From the NCBI GenBank assembly GCA_963971285.1, contig OZ020257.1, positions 12,042,602 through 12,106,601 of the forward strand: a stretch of 64,000 bases of DNA, given 5' to 3'. Both the position numbers and the translations under genes were made by a program. Numbering within the stretch: the stretch's first letter is position 1; each line of letters begins with the position of its first letter. Below the pieces are notes generated by a model, which worked only from the letters and a program-made list of their open reading frames with translations, was not told the DNA's origin and made no database searches. This stretch comes from Astropecten irregularis (lineage: Eukaryota > Echinodermata > Asteroidea > Paxillosida > Astropectinidae). This document shows, piece after piece, positions 11,572 to 23,984 of the stretch.

Positions 11572-11946
11572 TAAGGTGACCATATTTTTGTTGAGATGAT
11601 CAGGGGACAGTGATCCGTGTCCTGGGGGAAGGGTATAATTTTGAAAATTTGTTGAATCCAGATGGTGCTTACATGCAAAATGGTGGCATCTACACATCTT
11701 GTCCAGTTGACATGAGTGGGTTACATACTTGCATGTCTTAGGCGGTTGTCTTCGCATACTTCTGTGAAGAATGAACCTTCTTTAGCACAGCATTTTATTC
11801 ATTTGTTTTTTTATTAAGAACAATTAGAATTTTCGGGGGCATTTCGTCTAATCGGGGACATTTTCGGGGAAATTTTTTTCATCGGGGACGGCACTGTCAA
11901 ATCGGGGACTGTCCCCGGAAATCGGGGACGTCTGCTGGTCACCTTA
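11572..11946. mobile_element. hAT-type MITE 1
   Basis: Inverted ends TAAGGTGACCA (11572) and TGGTCACCTTA (ending 11946). The flanks are an 8-bp direct repeat with one mismatch, TTTTATTG at 11564-11571 and TTTTATGG at 11947-11954. An 8-bp duplication is the hAT hallmark. The right part carries repeated ATCGGGGAC words, a common subterminal-repeat pattern. 375 bp, no transposase. Confidence 0.8.
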
Positions 11947-12160
11947 TTTTATGGCAACTGAAATGTGGACTGTAAATTTCATAGGGTATGCGAGCAGATC
12001 ATTTGCTAGTCTGGGTCCGTGGAATTTACAATTTTGTTTTCACAATCTATACATTTGGAGTTATTGTGTGGGCTGTGATAGAATCGGTCAATCTTCCCTA
12101 AAATGAGGGGGGAAACAATAAAGATCCATACCAAAGGAACAAGGGGGAAAATATGACCAA

Positions 12161-12685
12161 GGCCGACTTTACCAAACTCATCGGAGCCTAATATCAATCG
12201 TAAGATTTATTATGCATTACCATTGCAGTCTTAAAGGTAATACCATACTTTGTTTTTGTCAAAGGAATACAGATCTATGGGCACAAGTATCAAGGAAGAT
12301 ACAGTAACAGTCATCTGTGAAAATGCCAGTCCCATACGGTGCCCACTTTTTGAGTAAACAGTGAAAAACGGCCACAGTATTTCTTAAGTCTTTTCTCTTT
12401 TATTTTTATCTTTAAAAGATCAAAAATAATTTTGGTCATTGGTTTTACTCCTTTCTAGATAAATACAGCATATCAGGCAGAAATATGTTAACGGTATATG
12501 TTTCTACCATCACCATCTTTATACCCTGTAAGTTATAGGTAAATCTAGGAAGATGTCTGTTTCGGTGTGCGGTATGCTACCTAAGTATACCTTTAACATA
12601 GGATGAGATGGGTTAGCCTTCGTATTACATGTACCTGATTACATGAGTTACGATCGATCGTAGGGCCTTGTAAAATCGACCACAG
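12161..12685. mobile_element. FB-D, copy 2, split by a TTAA-A insertion
   Basis: Left piece 12161-12234 (ACCAAACTCATCGGAGCC, TATTATGCATTACCATTGCA) and right piece 12597-12685 (GATGGGTTAGCCTTCG, GAGTTACGATCGATCG, TTGTAAAATCGACC) join into a normal FB-D once the 12231-12596 element and one TTAA are removed. Confidence 0.75.
12231..12596 (-). mobile_element. TTAA-A MITE, copy 3, nested in FB-D
   Basis: TTAA at 12231-12234 and 12593-12596, 366 bp. It has the full set of interior blocks, including a central TTTATCTTTAAAAGATCAAA hairpin. Both flanks are FB-D sequence, giving direct evidence of insertion at a TTAA. Confidence 0.88.
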
Positions 12686-12689
12686 GTAT

Positions 12690-14132
12690 GCTCATGTATC
12701 GCTCGTATTCGGTGTCGCCCTTCAATACCGCCGAGCGGGTTTATTTCAGCGGCCGTCTCGGTAGGTAACGGGATAACAACAAAATTTCATTCCCCTATCG
12801 GATGGAGGACCGAGATGGCGCCACCGGTGCCTCGCTCCAACCCCTCCCCCGGTCCTCCGTGACATTGTTTCCGATTCACCCCTACCCCGGTGAGCCCCTC
12901 CACGCGAGTACTTTCTCTCCTTCGACAATCAGCAAAATGACAGCTTACTCCCAGGCGGCCACGTTCTAGTTCCCCGTCCCCTTGTCAAGTTAGTAAGAGC
13001 ATAATTTGTTTTCCCACTTCGATCGCGGTACAACCCTCCTGACGGCCAGTCACCGTGCCGCATTATCTTATTCCCCACCCTTATTTTGTCATATTTTGAC
13101 AGGCCCTTGACTTGGAAAATTGAATTTGCGATTTCGTAATTCATTTAAAAACGATCCTTTACAACCGTAAATGATACCAGTGTTGCGGTCTTTACACGGG
13201 TCGAGAGTACAGTAACCGGCTTTATTTTGTATAATTTGTACAAGAAAGTACTATTTCTGAAAACAACTCTTTGAGAGCCAGACACTAAAGTTAAAAAGGG
13301 AAACAACAATTCAGCTAATTGATCAGTCGTTAGTGCATGTCACTAGTTTTCTTTTGAGTTGGTTATTTCCTAAATGCGTTAAGTCAACCTTCATTGGTTA
13401 GGCATGCTATTTAATTAAACCAGTGATCTTTTCTATTGCAACACTCTGAAAAAGAAAGAAAAAGTTAGCCGTAAGAGGGCGCTGTCGAAAAATGAAAATC
13501 GAACAAAAACCTTTGCTGTAATGACGCATAGTACAACAAAATCCATTAAGTTGTGGATTTTTTACGGCCCTTAAAGTGTTATGTCCCCATTACACATGTC
13601 CGACATAAATTAAGCGTTTCGATCCGAAGACACGCGAGGGTTGCAAGGTTGGAGGACCCCCGGGGCCGGTTGCGAGGAAACCACGGGTGAGGGCGCACCA
13701 GGGCAAAGCCAAGCTACTGCCGTTGAAAATTCATTACGGGTTGGAGTCAAACAACAATGCCTGTTTGCAGTACAGGGAGAAGTCAATGTTTTCTTACCTT
13801 TAAGCAGCACAAGGACAACATCAAGATGTGATTTATCATCCATCTGGCACGAAAACAACAGAGGTAGGCCTATACCCAGAAACCCTGTAAAATAAAGATT
13901 TATCGTTGTTAATACTCAACGTTATGGGGGAAAGGGATGTTCTTTATTCCTGAAAACAGATAATGTGAAATCGGAAATGAAGCAAATGAATGGCAAATCA
14001 AGTTACAACTAGGAAACTATTTATAAGGTAATACATGTTATAAAATGTTGATCCCATAAATTTATAAAAACAAGCTTACAAGCTTTTTCGTTTTTATTTC
14101 AAAGATTTCATTTGTGTGTTTTTTTTCATAGT
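12690..14132. other. Unassigned sequence with GC-richer blocks
   Basis: 12690-13100 and 13620-13720 are GC-richer than the surroundings and carry no recognised repeat. A candidate 46-bp exon on the minus strand (13798-13843) is discussed as a finding and is not called as a gene. Short frames up to 84 codons show no family resemblance. Confidence 0.4.
13469..13484 (+). promoter_or_regulatory. CTCF-like motif (weaker)
   Basis: CCGTAAGAGGGCGCTG. The GAGGGCGCT half is strong; the 5' half has one off-consensus base. Confidence 0.28.
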
Positions 14133-14492
14133 TTGAAGGCATAATGCAGGATTGTATGGTAAAGGTGACAGAACAGCTACAGACTGTTCATAGTTTGATT
14201 TGTCGTGGAATAAAACCAAACCTGTGAAATGTTCAGCTCATATCATCATCGGAAACTGTAGAAAACAGTGAAAAACTTTCAAATCTGAAGTTCACATGCA
14301 TGAGCTTTGATCTCACCCCGAGATCAAAACTGTTTCGGTCTTCGTTTTACTACTTTCTGAATAAAATACAGCATTTCAGGCAAAAATATTTCACCGGTAT
14401 CTTTCTACTGTCACCATCTTCATACCCTGAAAGTTATACGTAATCTGTGAACATTCCTGTTTGGATATGTTATCCCGTACAGTACCTTTCAA
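14133..14492 (-). mobile_element. TTAA-B MITE, copy 5
   Basis: Left end GGCATAATGCAGGATTG with decayed TTAA (TTTGAA). Right end GTACAGTACCTTTC, also decayed. Interior: GACTGTTCATAGTTTGAT, the hairpin GATCTCACCCCGAGATC, and CATACCCTGAAAGTTATACG. Older than the copies with intact TTAA flanks. Confidence 0.75.
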
Positions 14493-14933
14493 GAACTTCG
14501 GAGAAAAAAACTCGAAATTGTACTGAATTCAACTCTGAAAGGCAAATGATGACGTTTGAATTCATGATTGTTTTATCAATTTAAAAAGATTATGACAAAC
14601 TCGTGCGGACCTCGAAGTGCACGCGCTCTAAATCATGGAGCAATAAATTTCCAAAACTAGAGCCAGGAATGCGCTGTGTAGCCAGTTACAACGGACCAGG
14701 CATGCCGATCATTTATGTATTTGTGGCATATGATTCATAAATATCAATTATGGCTGGGGGTCAGTTTGATTTGCAAGATTTGCAGACTTGGATGAAAGCA
14801 CAATGTGCGCAGACGCGGTTTTAGTATTAGGCATTGTGCGTCTGCTCAGTTGTCCTTGGGCATGTGGGATTTGAAAGAAAGCAGAACATGCGTTTTTATA
14901 TCGCTGGCTTTATCATAAAGGAACCCCAGACCA

Positions 14934-15350
14934 TTAAAGGTATAGTACAGGATTGGTAACACACCCAAAAACAGAAATGTTCACAGATTCACGTATAACT
15001 TTCAGGGTATGAAGATGGTGGTGGTAGAAGCATATCCGTTAAAATATTTCCGCCTGAAATGATATATTTATTCAGACATTAGTAAAACACAGACCGAAAA
15101 CAGGGGTAAGATCAAACCATTTTTTATAAGAAAATTTTAGTCTGTTTTTCGCTATTGCTATTGACCGACAACAGTTTTGATTCGTTATGTTTTACACTAA
15201 ATTGAGTCGGGTTTTCGCTAAGGTTCTCTCGACTTTAAATGTCCGATTGAGCTCAACTTTTCACAGGTTTATTATTTCATGTACTTGTTTGATCAGACAA
15301 AGTGTGAGTGTTGTTTTGTGACCTTTACCAATCATGTATTATACCTTTAA
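14934..15350 (+). mobile_element. TTAA-B MITE, copy 1
   Basis: TTAA at 14934-14937 and 15347-15350. Left AGGTATAGTACAGGATTGG pairs with right CATGTATTATACCT. The left half has the block shared with TTAA-A (CGTATAACTTTCAGGGTATG, CCGCCTGAAATG). The right half matches copy 6 at 7.2 kb (CACACTTTGTCTGATCA on the opposite strand there). 417 bp. Confidence 0.85.
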
Positions 15351-15529
15351 ATATCCGACTGCATGAAACCCTAACTATCCCTCCCCACACATGGCATCGA
15401 ATGAATGGAGCTATAGCACCGTGTAACGCTGACTCCAGGATAAAGGTGATCCCAGGTAACAGTATTCGGTCATTGGAACCCAAGACGGGTGGCACAGGGC
15501 GACCGACAACAACATCAAATCTGGTCAAA

Positions 15530-15605
15530 TCCTTAGGACTTGAACCTAAGCCCGCGTAAAGGCACCTGGATCAAGTCGCTGATCCGTGCAAAACTGCCCT
15601 GGGTA
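15530..15605 (-). mobile_element. tRNA-like fragment (B box)
   Basis: The minus strand carries a B box GGTTCAAGTCC preceded by CCTTTACGCGGGCTTA, which could be a long variable arm as in Leu or Ser tRNAs. No pairing acceptor arm or convincing A box. Probably a SINE remnant. Confidence 0.45.
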
Positions 15606-18034
15606 TATATGCGCACGAGGTTGAAATAGAACCTTAGAGCAGGATTTAGATAGGGTCTCTACTATACTACTGGTGCTATAGCCAAACATCACTAGTACAT
15701 TAAACAGCGAGGAAACGGAGATCTCTCTCACGCGCAGCACGCCACACCACAAAAGGCAGGCCAAGTGCATTGTTGCCTAGTGCAGCTTGTGTCTCACGCA
15801 AAAACGAACAATCCCTCTTGGAGGGCAGTGACTGCGAGAACTCCCAGCCTCAGTGTCGGTCTATGAATCACACTTGAACTTGTCAAGACTGTTTGGCGAG
15901 CCATCACTGAAGCCTGGTCATCTATAGCTACAGACAGAGCCTGACCCCCCTGAGCTGAACCAGCCTCCACAAGAAAATACAAAAGGAAAGCTTCCGTCGG
16001 ATCGAACACCGGAGAAACCAGAAGGAATTTGGGCGGACTTCTTCCGCGCTTGAGCGACTGCGACAAACAAACAATTTTGACTGAGAGACTGAGTCCGACG
16101 TTGATTCTGACGAAGAGCTCGCGTGCATCGACCCCCAGTAAGTAACATCCACCACCAGAGCTGACAGATTTGTTACTGACGTTTCATTCAGGCGGGAAAA
16201 AAGTACACAAATTAAGGTAAGAACAACATCACAAATAATTCGAATTTCTTCCCTCAATTCGTTGTCACGGCACTTTAGACACAAATCGATTTTTAGCAAA
16301 CAAACGTCAACATTCGCTGCAATTTTTCAGTCTATATACTGTGCAAATTAAAGAGGCTACTCGTGTGTCGTTTCTCACAAAATGACTGGAACTCTTTGAA
16401 GTTTTGACAGTTGTTTGATTCCAAAGGTTATCGTCTGCTAGTAAAAGTGTTGTTATATTGCACAGAAGGGCTCAGTGGTCAATAATGGTTTACAACATGT
16501 GGCAAGTTTTGTTTATTTCTATTTCTAAAAAAATGATGAACGAGGGTAACTATTTGTGTGTGTGAGGAATGTGTTAGTGGGTATACACTGTTAGTGACAG
16601 ATGTTTTGGGACCATTTCGTCTGCCATCAACACTGCGAAAAAAAAATAATATAGATTCGTGTGTGGGAAAACAATCATGTCCAATTGGGACATTCAGGAA
16701 ATTGACTTCCGGTATAGAGTGGATGCAATTTCATGCATTTGACATTGGGTCACGGTACAGTGCAGTTTACGACAGTTTTTCGGGTCTTAAAGTGTGATTT
16801 TGAGACATATTTCTCTCAATGAGTCCAACTTCTATTGATTCGAAACCTAAGTTGTGATATGCTGATCATAACGTCGTGGTGGGAACTGCAGGAACTCGGA
16901 AAGGTGGGGTTCAGAGCTGGTTCTTCCCTGCCTTCAAACAAATCTCACCTGGCTTGGGTTAAAAATGCCACATCTTGTTGAATTTATGGTGTAGCAAGTT
17001 TCGCGTTACAGTGGTGGATTCAGTACCCATGTTTCACATGTGTTGGGCCTTGTACTGCTTGCTGCAGGATTGCACAGGGGACCATTGAAACAAGCTTGGC
17101 ATTGGGGAGTTGTAGATCTAAAATCCAGGTGGCCATCGGAGTGCAATATGCCTTGCACAAAATAAAAAGAACCCATTTTTACATTGCATTTTCTTTTAGT
17201 GCAGGCAGTTTGTCTAAATTCAAGTTAACCAAATCAAAATAATATTATTAGAGAGCCTGACATTGCCTGAACCCCACGGAAAAAATTGGCATCAGACCGG
17301 GGGACCGATAGTTACTATTTGCCAATATTAAGGGCCGTTACAATCCAGTATCAAGTTTCAAGGCTAAACGGAGCCCACCTCCTTGCCGAATCGCCGGGAT
17401 GGGATCCGGACTTGCTCCGCCATTGACCCGAATACGGCGATCCGGACCGGGGAGCCGTAATTCGCCGCAGCGGGCTTAAGCTGCGGGAAGACACGGCTAG
17501 TCCTATCCACAAACAAGCGGAGTAAAGCGTAATAATTATCTGCATTGGGCCGCATTTATTATATATTCCTCCTCAATTTATTGCAAAATTTTTCTCCTAA
17601 ATTTATCGTGGCATGTGATTATACGTTGATTTTGTATCTCGTACCACCTGTGTTTTATTTGTTCCCGCACGCACATCAATTATGGCAAATCTTGCCATGT
17701 CGCCAAACGCAAGGGGGATCGGACCCCGTTTGGCCTGCCGATTTTTCTACTCCTGTTGGCCAATGCACACACTCAGAAGAGTAGTAGCCATAGTACCGAT
17801 ACTACTCGTACATGTACATTGGGGGTATATCTTGTTTGTAGCAGCGGGCGGTTTACCGAGGGGGCATCGCGAGTTTTCGCGACGTGAGCCCATAGTATTT
17901 GAGCTTCCATAGCAACAGAGGAATACAATCATAAACTGGTCATTCATCCCGGGTTTACTAAATCACACAACTACCACAAAAAACCCTAAACATTAAGTCA
18001 GCATATAAACCAACAGTCCAATACATCCACCGAG
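15606..18034. other. Unassigned sequence
   Basis: No family repeat recognised. Overlapping frames of 76-123 codons occur on the minus strand at 15794-16299 without recognised domains. On the plus strand an acidic stretch (ESDVDSDEELACIDP) ends at a good splice-donor-like site (CCA|GTAAGT near 16137), but a stop codon lies just upstream. No gene is called. Confidence 0.4.
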
Positions 18035-18050
18035 TCCGGCACTCTCTCTT

Positions 18051-18158
18051 CTGAGGACGACTAGAGCACACTAGTCGAAACGTTGAGATTCCACTCTCAT
18101 CGGTCCTTTTCAGGACATCTTTCTAAAAGAGTATTATACATGGTATCACCGCAAGCCT
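18051..18158 (+). mobile_element. Penelope-like terminal motif, copy 1
   Basis: CTGAGGA, then a perfect 7-bp stem (CGACTAG/CTAGTCG) closing AGCACA, then AAACGTTGAGATTCC. About 55 bp downstream lies TACATGGTATCACCGCAAGC, related to the terminal arm of the copy at 37.2 kb. The stem differs in sequence from the 37-kb copy but keeps pairing. Placement in Penelope-like elements is inference from the hammerhead-like core. Confidence 0.5.
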
Positions 18159-18197
18159 CACTCATTCAAAACATTAAGGTTAGAAATCAAATCAAGA

Positions 18198-18345
18198 TAT
18201 TTGCTTGGAGTTAGAAGGGCCTGTCGTTTTAAGAAAGATCCTGATATAAGGGATCGAAACGCGTCACGCCTTCCTAACTACAAGCATTTCATAGTTCAGG
18301 TCATATTTTGGCTGGTGAGCAGTTTGCAGCAGTTTAATACTTGCA
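18198..18345 (+). mobile_element. FB-G, copy 2
   Basis: Left TTGCTTGGAGTTAGAAGGGC and right CGCCTTCCTAACTACAAGCA are inverted ends. Between them are AAAGATCCTGATA and GGGATCGAAACGCGTCA. A flank TTCAGGTCATATTTTGGCTG with GTGAGCAGTTTGCAGCAGTT matches the other copies. Confidence 0.7.
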
Positions 18346-19465
18346 TTGAAGATATTTGCAATGACTATTCCATGGTAGGGTCTACCTCCATGATATTACA
18401 CAGCCTATATGCCTACTATTAGCACGTATGTTGTTATATACAATCACTGTGATACAGTATATATCTCGTGTGCTGTTTCTTTTCTGACCAATATAAGCAT
18501 AGCTTGATCCAAAACAATAATTGCCATACAGACACCTTCAATGACTAATATTTCACCTAAGATATCTAGTAATATTCAGGAAAATATTACCAAGTTTAGG
18601 GGTAAACTATGAGGTATAAAGACCCATAATATTAATGATGGTATAGCGTGGGCCCGGCATGTTGACTATTAGTATTATGATCACGTAAAGGTCATGTTCT
18701 CTCAATGATAACCGACCTATACCTAGTCATTTTAAGTCGTAAACCACATGACAATAAATGCATACATACACATACTTCATACTACACTTCCATTTCCATA
18801 CTCATAAGCATATTGAAACGTTAACTGTGCGATGTATAGGCCTATACATGATATGAATGGGACTTCTTCGACAACAATTTGATGGGGATATGCGCATGCC
18901 CTCAACCAATTTGAAGCATCCGAGAGAACACCTCTAACAGGACACAGTCAGGATGAAATAGCCCGTGATTTAAGACCGTCTGATCCTGTTATCTAAGCTC
19001 ATATTATAAATCACTCCAATCACGATGTTTTTGCGTCCCACCGCCCAGGATCATTTAGAACAGACCCCCACTTTATTAGCCCTATATCCATGGCCGTTTT
19101 TTTAAAGGGAACGGACCGATTTAAGTTTGCGCAATTACACGATCACGAAGAAGTCGAAACATCTCCGTGTTCAGATCTGATAGAATTCATTTAAATCCAA
19201 GGCCGTTAGGCCCAATAAGGGGGTTGGAATCGGATCACATTAAATGAGATTTTCAAAGGACACCGACCCTGAAGACAGTCCCAATCCTGTGTGAAATGTG
19301 AATTTCAGAGAATTAAGTGTGTGTATACTTCGTGTCTGTATAATTATATCAATGTAGACCTACATCAGAGTACGACTTAATCGCTTATTCATACCATGGT
19401 CATCTTAATTCACGGTTTTATACCGTGTAGTCTGAATACTAAGAAGCCAGAGCGGATCTTTGAGG
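18346..19465. other. Unassigned sequence
   Basis: No gene or family repeat recognised. One TAGGCCTA 8-mer near 18838. Confidence 0.45.
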
Positions 19466-19879
19466 TATGGTGTCCCAGAAAAAAACCCCGCAACATTGTG
19501 TCGGAACCCATCATGTTAAAATTAAATTGTTTATCACTTCAAGATTCAGATATATGATACAGCCATGTCTTGGCTATCACCATGTAGAATTTAAGCATAT
19601 TGGGGCTGAAATTGGCGAAAATATGACCAGTTGAAAGAGTACTCCTTAAAAACAAATTTGCAAGGATAACACGCATAGTGGTCAATACACACATAATGTG
19701 TATGAAAGAAAGATGAAAATCGGATTTTGAGGTTAGGTAATTCATATTTTGCTCAAATTCTACATGATGATAGCCAAGACATAGCTGTATCACATATCTG
19801 AATCTTGAAGTGATAAAGAATTCAATTTTCATATAATTAGTTCTCGACACAAGTGTTGCGTTTTTGGGGACACCCTGTA
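19466..19879. mobile_element. mariner-type foldback MITE
   Basis: TA at both ends. Right end GGGGACACCCTG and left end TGGTGTCCC form the widespread mariner-type CAGGGTGTCCC terminus. Inverted arms of roughly 100 bp include CACTTCAAGATTCAGATAT / ATCTGAATCTTGAAGTG and CATGTCTTGGCTATCA / TGATAGCCAAGACAT. 414 bp. The 103-codon frame inside follows from the repeat and is not a transposase. Confidence 0.82.
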
Positions 19880-19986
19880 TATTGGGGGTTGGGATGAGTT
19901 ACATTTCATCCTTGCCTCTTTTGAGAGTACTGACTTAATAATATGACTTGGTGGATTTGAGGGGGAAATTTCATTTGAAAAACCAA

Positions 19987-20226
19987 AGGCTAATTTCATA
20001 GAGCTGCTTAAGCACCGGAATTTGCTCAAGCGCCAAAAACCTTGACAAATACAATCAGTACCGTACGCCAGCCCGAACTCCTTGTGAATGTTATGCTCAG
20101 CAAAAAATGGCAAGTCAAAAGCAGTAAATATCACATGAACATTTAGTTGGTAATCCCGTTTGATCAAGAAATACTTTTCATGCTTAAGCAAATTGTGTGC
20201 TTAAGCAGCTTTGTGGTATTGGCCCC
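19987..20226 (+). mobile_element. FB-E, copy 2
   Basis: GCTAATTTCATAGAGCTGCT at the left and GCTTAAGCAGC...TTGGCCCC at the right. Interior ATGTTATGCTCAGCAAA and TATCACATGAACAT match the inverted interior of copies 1 and 3. 240 bp. The 120-codon minus-strand frame across it is incidental. Confidence 0.75.
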
Positions 20227-21844
20227 TGGTCTATAGGCCTAATCTTAAATGTGAAATATACACCTATCGTATAAAACACATATTCCTGGCTTTTACTTCG
20301 TTTGCTCTGAAAATTGTTGCGTGCACAAGGATTCCTGCTAGCCTTTGGCAAGTATTATAGTGATTTCAATTTTCCATTGCACTGTACCTATTCAACTTGA
20401 TTCTATAATGTGGGCCTGTATGTACCATATATACCTGTTACCCTCTATGGCACTCTCGCTCCCTAGAGTCTATCGTATTGTTTGTTGGCCTTCTCTCAAG
20501 TCACTGTACAGTAGCCTGCTCTGAGTCACGTGATGCAGCAGTAATCTGGTGGGAATTTAAATGCTTTGATGCGCACGTGCGATCAAATAACTCGCTTTTG
20601 TCTTCAATCAAGTGTTACATAAAAAAAACTCCGCACAAAATGCTTATGTTTCTTCATAAAGTACATCCCCGCCTCCTTCTCGAGTAAATCTAGACCCGCC
20701 CATGTTAAGAAGAGAACTCAGTGTTATGGGTCAAATGAAAATAATATAGCTCCTATTTGTCTGACCTCAAGTTGACACTTCAGTATACTAAATCCGAAGC
20801 CAAGTAAGGAATCCAATGAAATTGATACCGCGGTCGATACTGTGGCTTTGGTCATGGATTTCTATGCAGGGCGCCATCACCGTTGTCCTGGGACAATATT
20901 GGAGGGTATTTTCACTGCATTTTCCCCCCTGCTTTGTCTCTCTTCTTCCCCTCTGTCCGTCTTTCTTTGAAATTTTCTTTTGAAAGAAATCTGCTACAGC
21001 GATACCGGATCATTTTCCAATTTTAGATTCCCCCCGAGCCAAGCGCAACCCTCGTATCGTATATCAACCATTCACTTGTTCATCTATCCCCTAGCCCCTC
21101 GCCTCCCCCTTGTTGTTGCGAGCGGGGAGTTTCCTCTTGAAGAGACCGGGACCTCGTCCAGTTTGCCCCGCCTGGAACAACGGAGAAACGACGGTAAACA
21201 ATGAGGGGGTAAACACGGTCCCCCCTCGCCCGTCGACTCCACAAAAGGCGTGCGGCTCAGCGGTGTCGAATTCCCCATCTATTCAATTTCCATGGACGGC
21301 CAATTCCACTTGATAAACAGCCATAGGCCTTTTGAACACCTTATACTTATCTCTGTTTTTAACTTTAAATAACCTGCGGCGAACAAAAAAAAAGAAGAGA
21401 AATGGTAAAAGAAATCTGTTAAGAAACTGTTTCCATGGCATAATTGTTTACCAGTAAACATCCAACTTCAGCACGAATTCCTGTCATTCTGAAGGTACTT
21501 AAACATTATTTCCCTGTTTGCTAATGTACATGTTTGTCATAGCAGAACCAGGAATTTGACGTTTTTGTAAAGAGACCAAATTTGAGAAGAGTTGAGATGA
21601 GTTTTTGTCGTCAACAGTTGATCTCAAACACCTGTTTGCACCAAGTTTCCCCTTGAGAAAGAAATGGTGTTGCTGTACATGAATATAATTGATCTCATTT
21701 TCTCATTCGTTTTCTTTACCTGGTAAATTGAGATTTGGGGTTGAATTTGTTACCATTACAACTTCATTTACTTGTAGCATTATCTATTTCTGGTTATGAA
21801 ACCGAAGATTCCTCAAAAGTGCACTGTAGCTCTAAAGCCTGATG
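20227..21844. other. Unassigned sequence with a GC-richer block
   Basis: No gene called. 21040-21300 is GC-richer, open in several frames on both strands, and lacks a recognised repeat. Confidence 0.4.
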
Positions 21845-22044
21845 AAACATTTTTTTATCGAAAGATGATGAGAAGAAGATATAGTTTATAGGTGGGAGGA
21901 AAACCCCAGACTTATTTTCTGGGTAAAACCCACAGAATCAGGTCACGGGGACTGAAAACCCAATCCACTTGTGGACCGAGAGGAATCGAACCCGGTCCGC
22001 CAGAGGTGAAAGGCGAGGAAAGAACCGCTACGACAACCTGACTC
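21845..22044 (-). mobile_element. tRNA-derived SINE (GTCAGGTTG type), copy 1
   Basis: The minus strand starts GAGTCAGGTTGTCGTAGCGG (A-box-like), then CACCTCTGGCGGACCGGG with GGTTCGATTCC (B box), and a body with CACAAGTGGATTGGGTTTTC and CTGTGGGTTTTACCCAGAA. A second copy at 47.2 kb shares head, body and tail (AGATGATGAGAAG on plus); a diverged third lies at 27.4 kb. Confidence 0.8.
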
Positions 22045-23436
22045 ACAGGTCATGTATAATTATTTTGGTCACAATGTTAACAATGCCCTATGATACCCGC
22101 ACCAGAAACATGGAGGAAAGTTTTCCAAGGGTTTCATAAAGAAATTTTGAACTGCCTTTGTCAGCGTGTCATGCTCATCATAACACCATATATATCAGTA
22201 TGCTAGATCAATAACCTGTTAATTTATGCCCTTCAAGTATGTATATACCTCACTGGAAACATTCGCTATCTGATTTATCATTTCAGTATATTTTCCACCG
22301 GCAACACTCCGTGCAAGTTGATCTTGTCAAAAGATTGATCACCCTAACAAAAATCAATCAATCGATATAAACTAAGAATTATTATGTTTGTACCATATTT
22401 TAAAGGCTTACGTTTTTTAACAATCATCGCTGGGTAATTGCCACGTATGTAGTTGATGTGTGAAGCCACCCTCGCGAGCTTTCAGATTTCGTCTGAATGT
22501 GATAAATCTTGCAGGAACTTGTTTGAAAATTCCCAGCTTAGTTTACATGGGAGCCCGTGACCCGGTTCATGAGTGCGGTGTGAAGCACGTCCATTGCAAC
22601 ATTCCCATGCGAAAGGAGGAGAAGAAAAGCTGGTTGAGTGATTACTGACGAAATCATTTTTGAATTTCAATAGAAAGGAAACGGAACGCTTGCTTAAAAG
22701 ACTCATTCAACACATTTTCTGATAAACACTATGAGTGGGCCAGTTTGAAAGCCCCCATCTCTCATATATACAGCAGGCCTTTGAACTTGGTAACTTTTGT
22801 CTGGAAGACATGGACCTATACAAATAATGTGCGAAGGGATGTAGACCTATCAGCATTCTGATGAATTAAGAGCCTTAAGGATAATGATCACAAAATGAAC
22901 TCTGGAGAGGAGACTTCCCAAATACCCCAACTTCAAGGTCCCGGAGTTTTCAAACTCTGAAAGTCAAGGGGTGTGTGGGGGAGGGCTGGAGGACTCTGCC
23001 GATCTGACAATAAAAAACCAGCTGTTTCTGGTTATCAGGATCCAGGAACCTTCCTCCATTTAAACCGAATCGAGTCTGATGATCCTCGGCCTGGTTGATG
23101 AGAAGTGTCACTCGTCTTTTAAAATGCCATCAAGTTGAATCGTTAGTGGTCGTGAACCTTCTCCGCGCACCCCTTGGCGTTGGTCGCACTGTGTTCTATA
23201 GGAGGCTATACAAGCTTCCACTGGGGAAGCTTTGGAATTGTATTAATCCCAAAGTGGCCGGCTCCGGACTTGTTTGTCAGATTGTGGTAATGTGGTTGAT
23301 TTTCCTCACCAAGGATAAATCCAGGTTCTTAAAAATCTTTAAAGATCTGCCAACCCGGAGTGGATTCTGACATTGCAAACCGCAACTGCAACTTTCGCTT
23401 TCACTTCTGAAAATTTTCACAAATCCGCAAACACAC
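22045..23436. other. Unassigned sequence
   Basis: No gene or family repeat recognised. The 91-codon frame at 23095-23370 has no recognisable motif. Confidence 0.45.
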
Positions 23437-23563
23437 GGGGTCGATTTCAGCAAACTCATCGTAACTTACGTTCATTTGTAGGACTTACGGTGTATTAAAG
23501 TCCTAGGATAGGTCCCCTTCGTAACTCGAGTTACGAAAGGCGTAGGGCTTCGTGAAATCGACC
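23437..23563. mobile_element. FB-D, copy 3
   Basis: GGGGTCGATTTCAGCAAAC at the left, GGGCTTCGTGAAATCGACC at the right, and CCTTCGTAACTCGAGTTACG inside. 127 bp with an internally shortened middle. Confidence 0.8.
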
Positions 23564-23984
23564 ATTATAGGTTTTGGAAGCTACAATAGTCAACAAGCAT
23601 ATTGCGCACGAGTTATATTGAGATGGCATCCCCCTTCTTTCCGGTATGTCACTTAAATTCATCTTGATGACCATCAAAGACCTCGATGCTAAGCTACCGG
23701 CTTCTCAGCCACTTCTTGCCTAACCAAATGGCTTCCTCTTCGGAAACGAATCGAATTGAGGACCGACCTTCCCCACCTCTTTCCAGAACAAGCAAAGACA
23801 CAAGCTCTCTCCTCAATAGGCCTTATTCACGATGCATCCATCCTGCAGTGCAATCAAACTGAGGCTTGGATTCAAAATAGTCTGGTACCCATTTTTTTTT
23901 TTTTTTTTTTTTTATAGAATTTTTGTTTAATCTTTTCCGAAGGATATGCAAGGAAGGTGACAAAATGGACGCTCCGTGAATAAG

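Noticed and set aside
15794-16299. Minus-strand gene from overlapping 90-, 76- and 123-codon frames
   Set aside because: The three frames overlap in different phases, there is no clear splice arrangement joining them, and no domain is recognisable.
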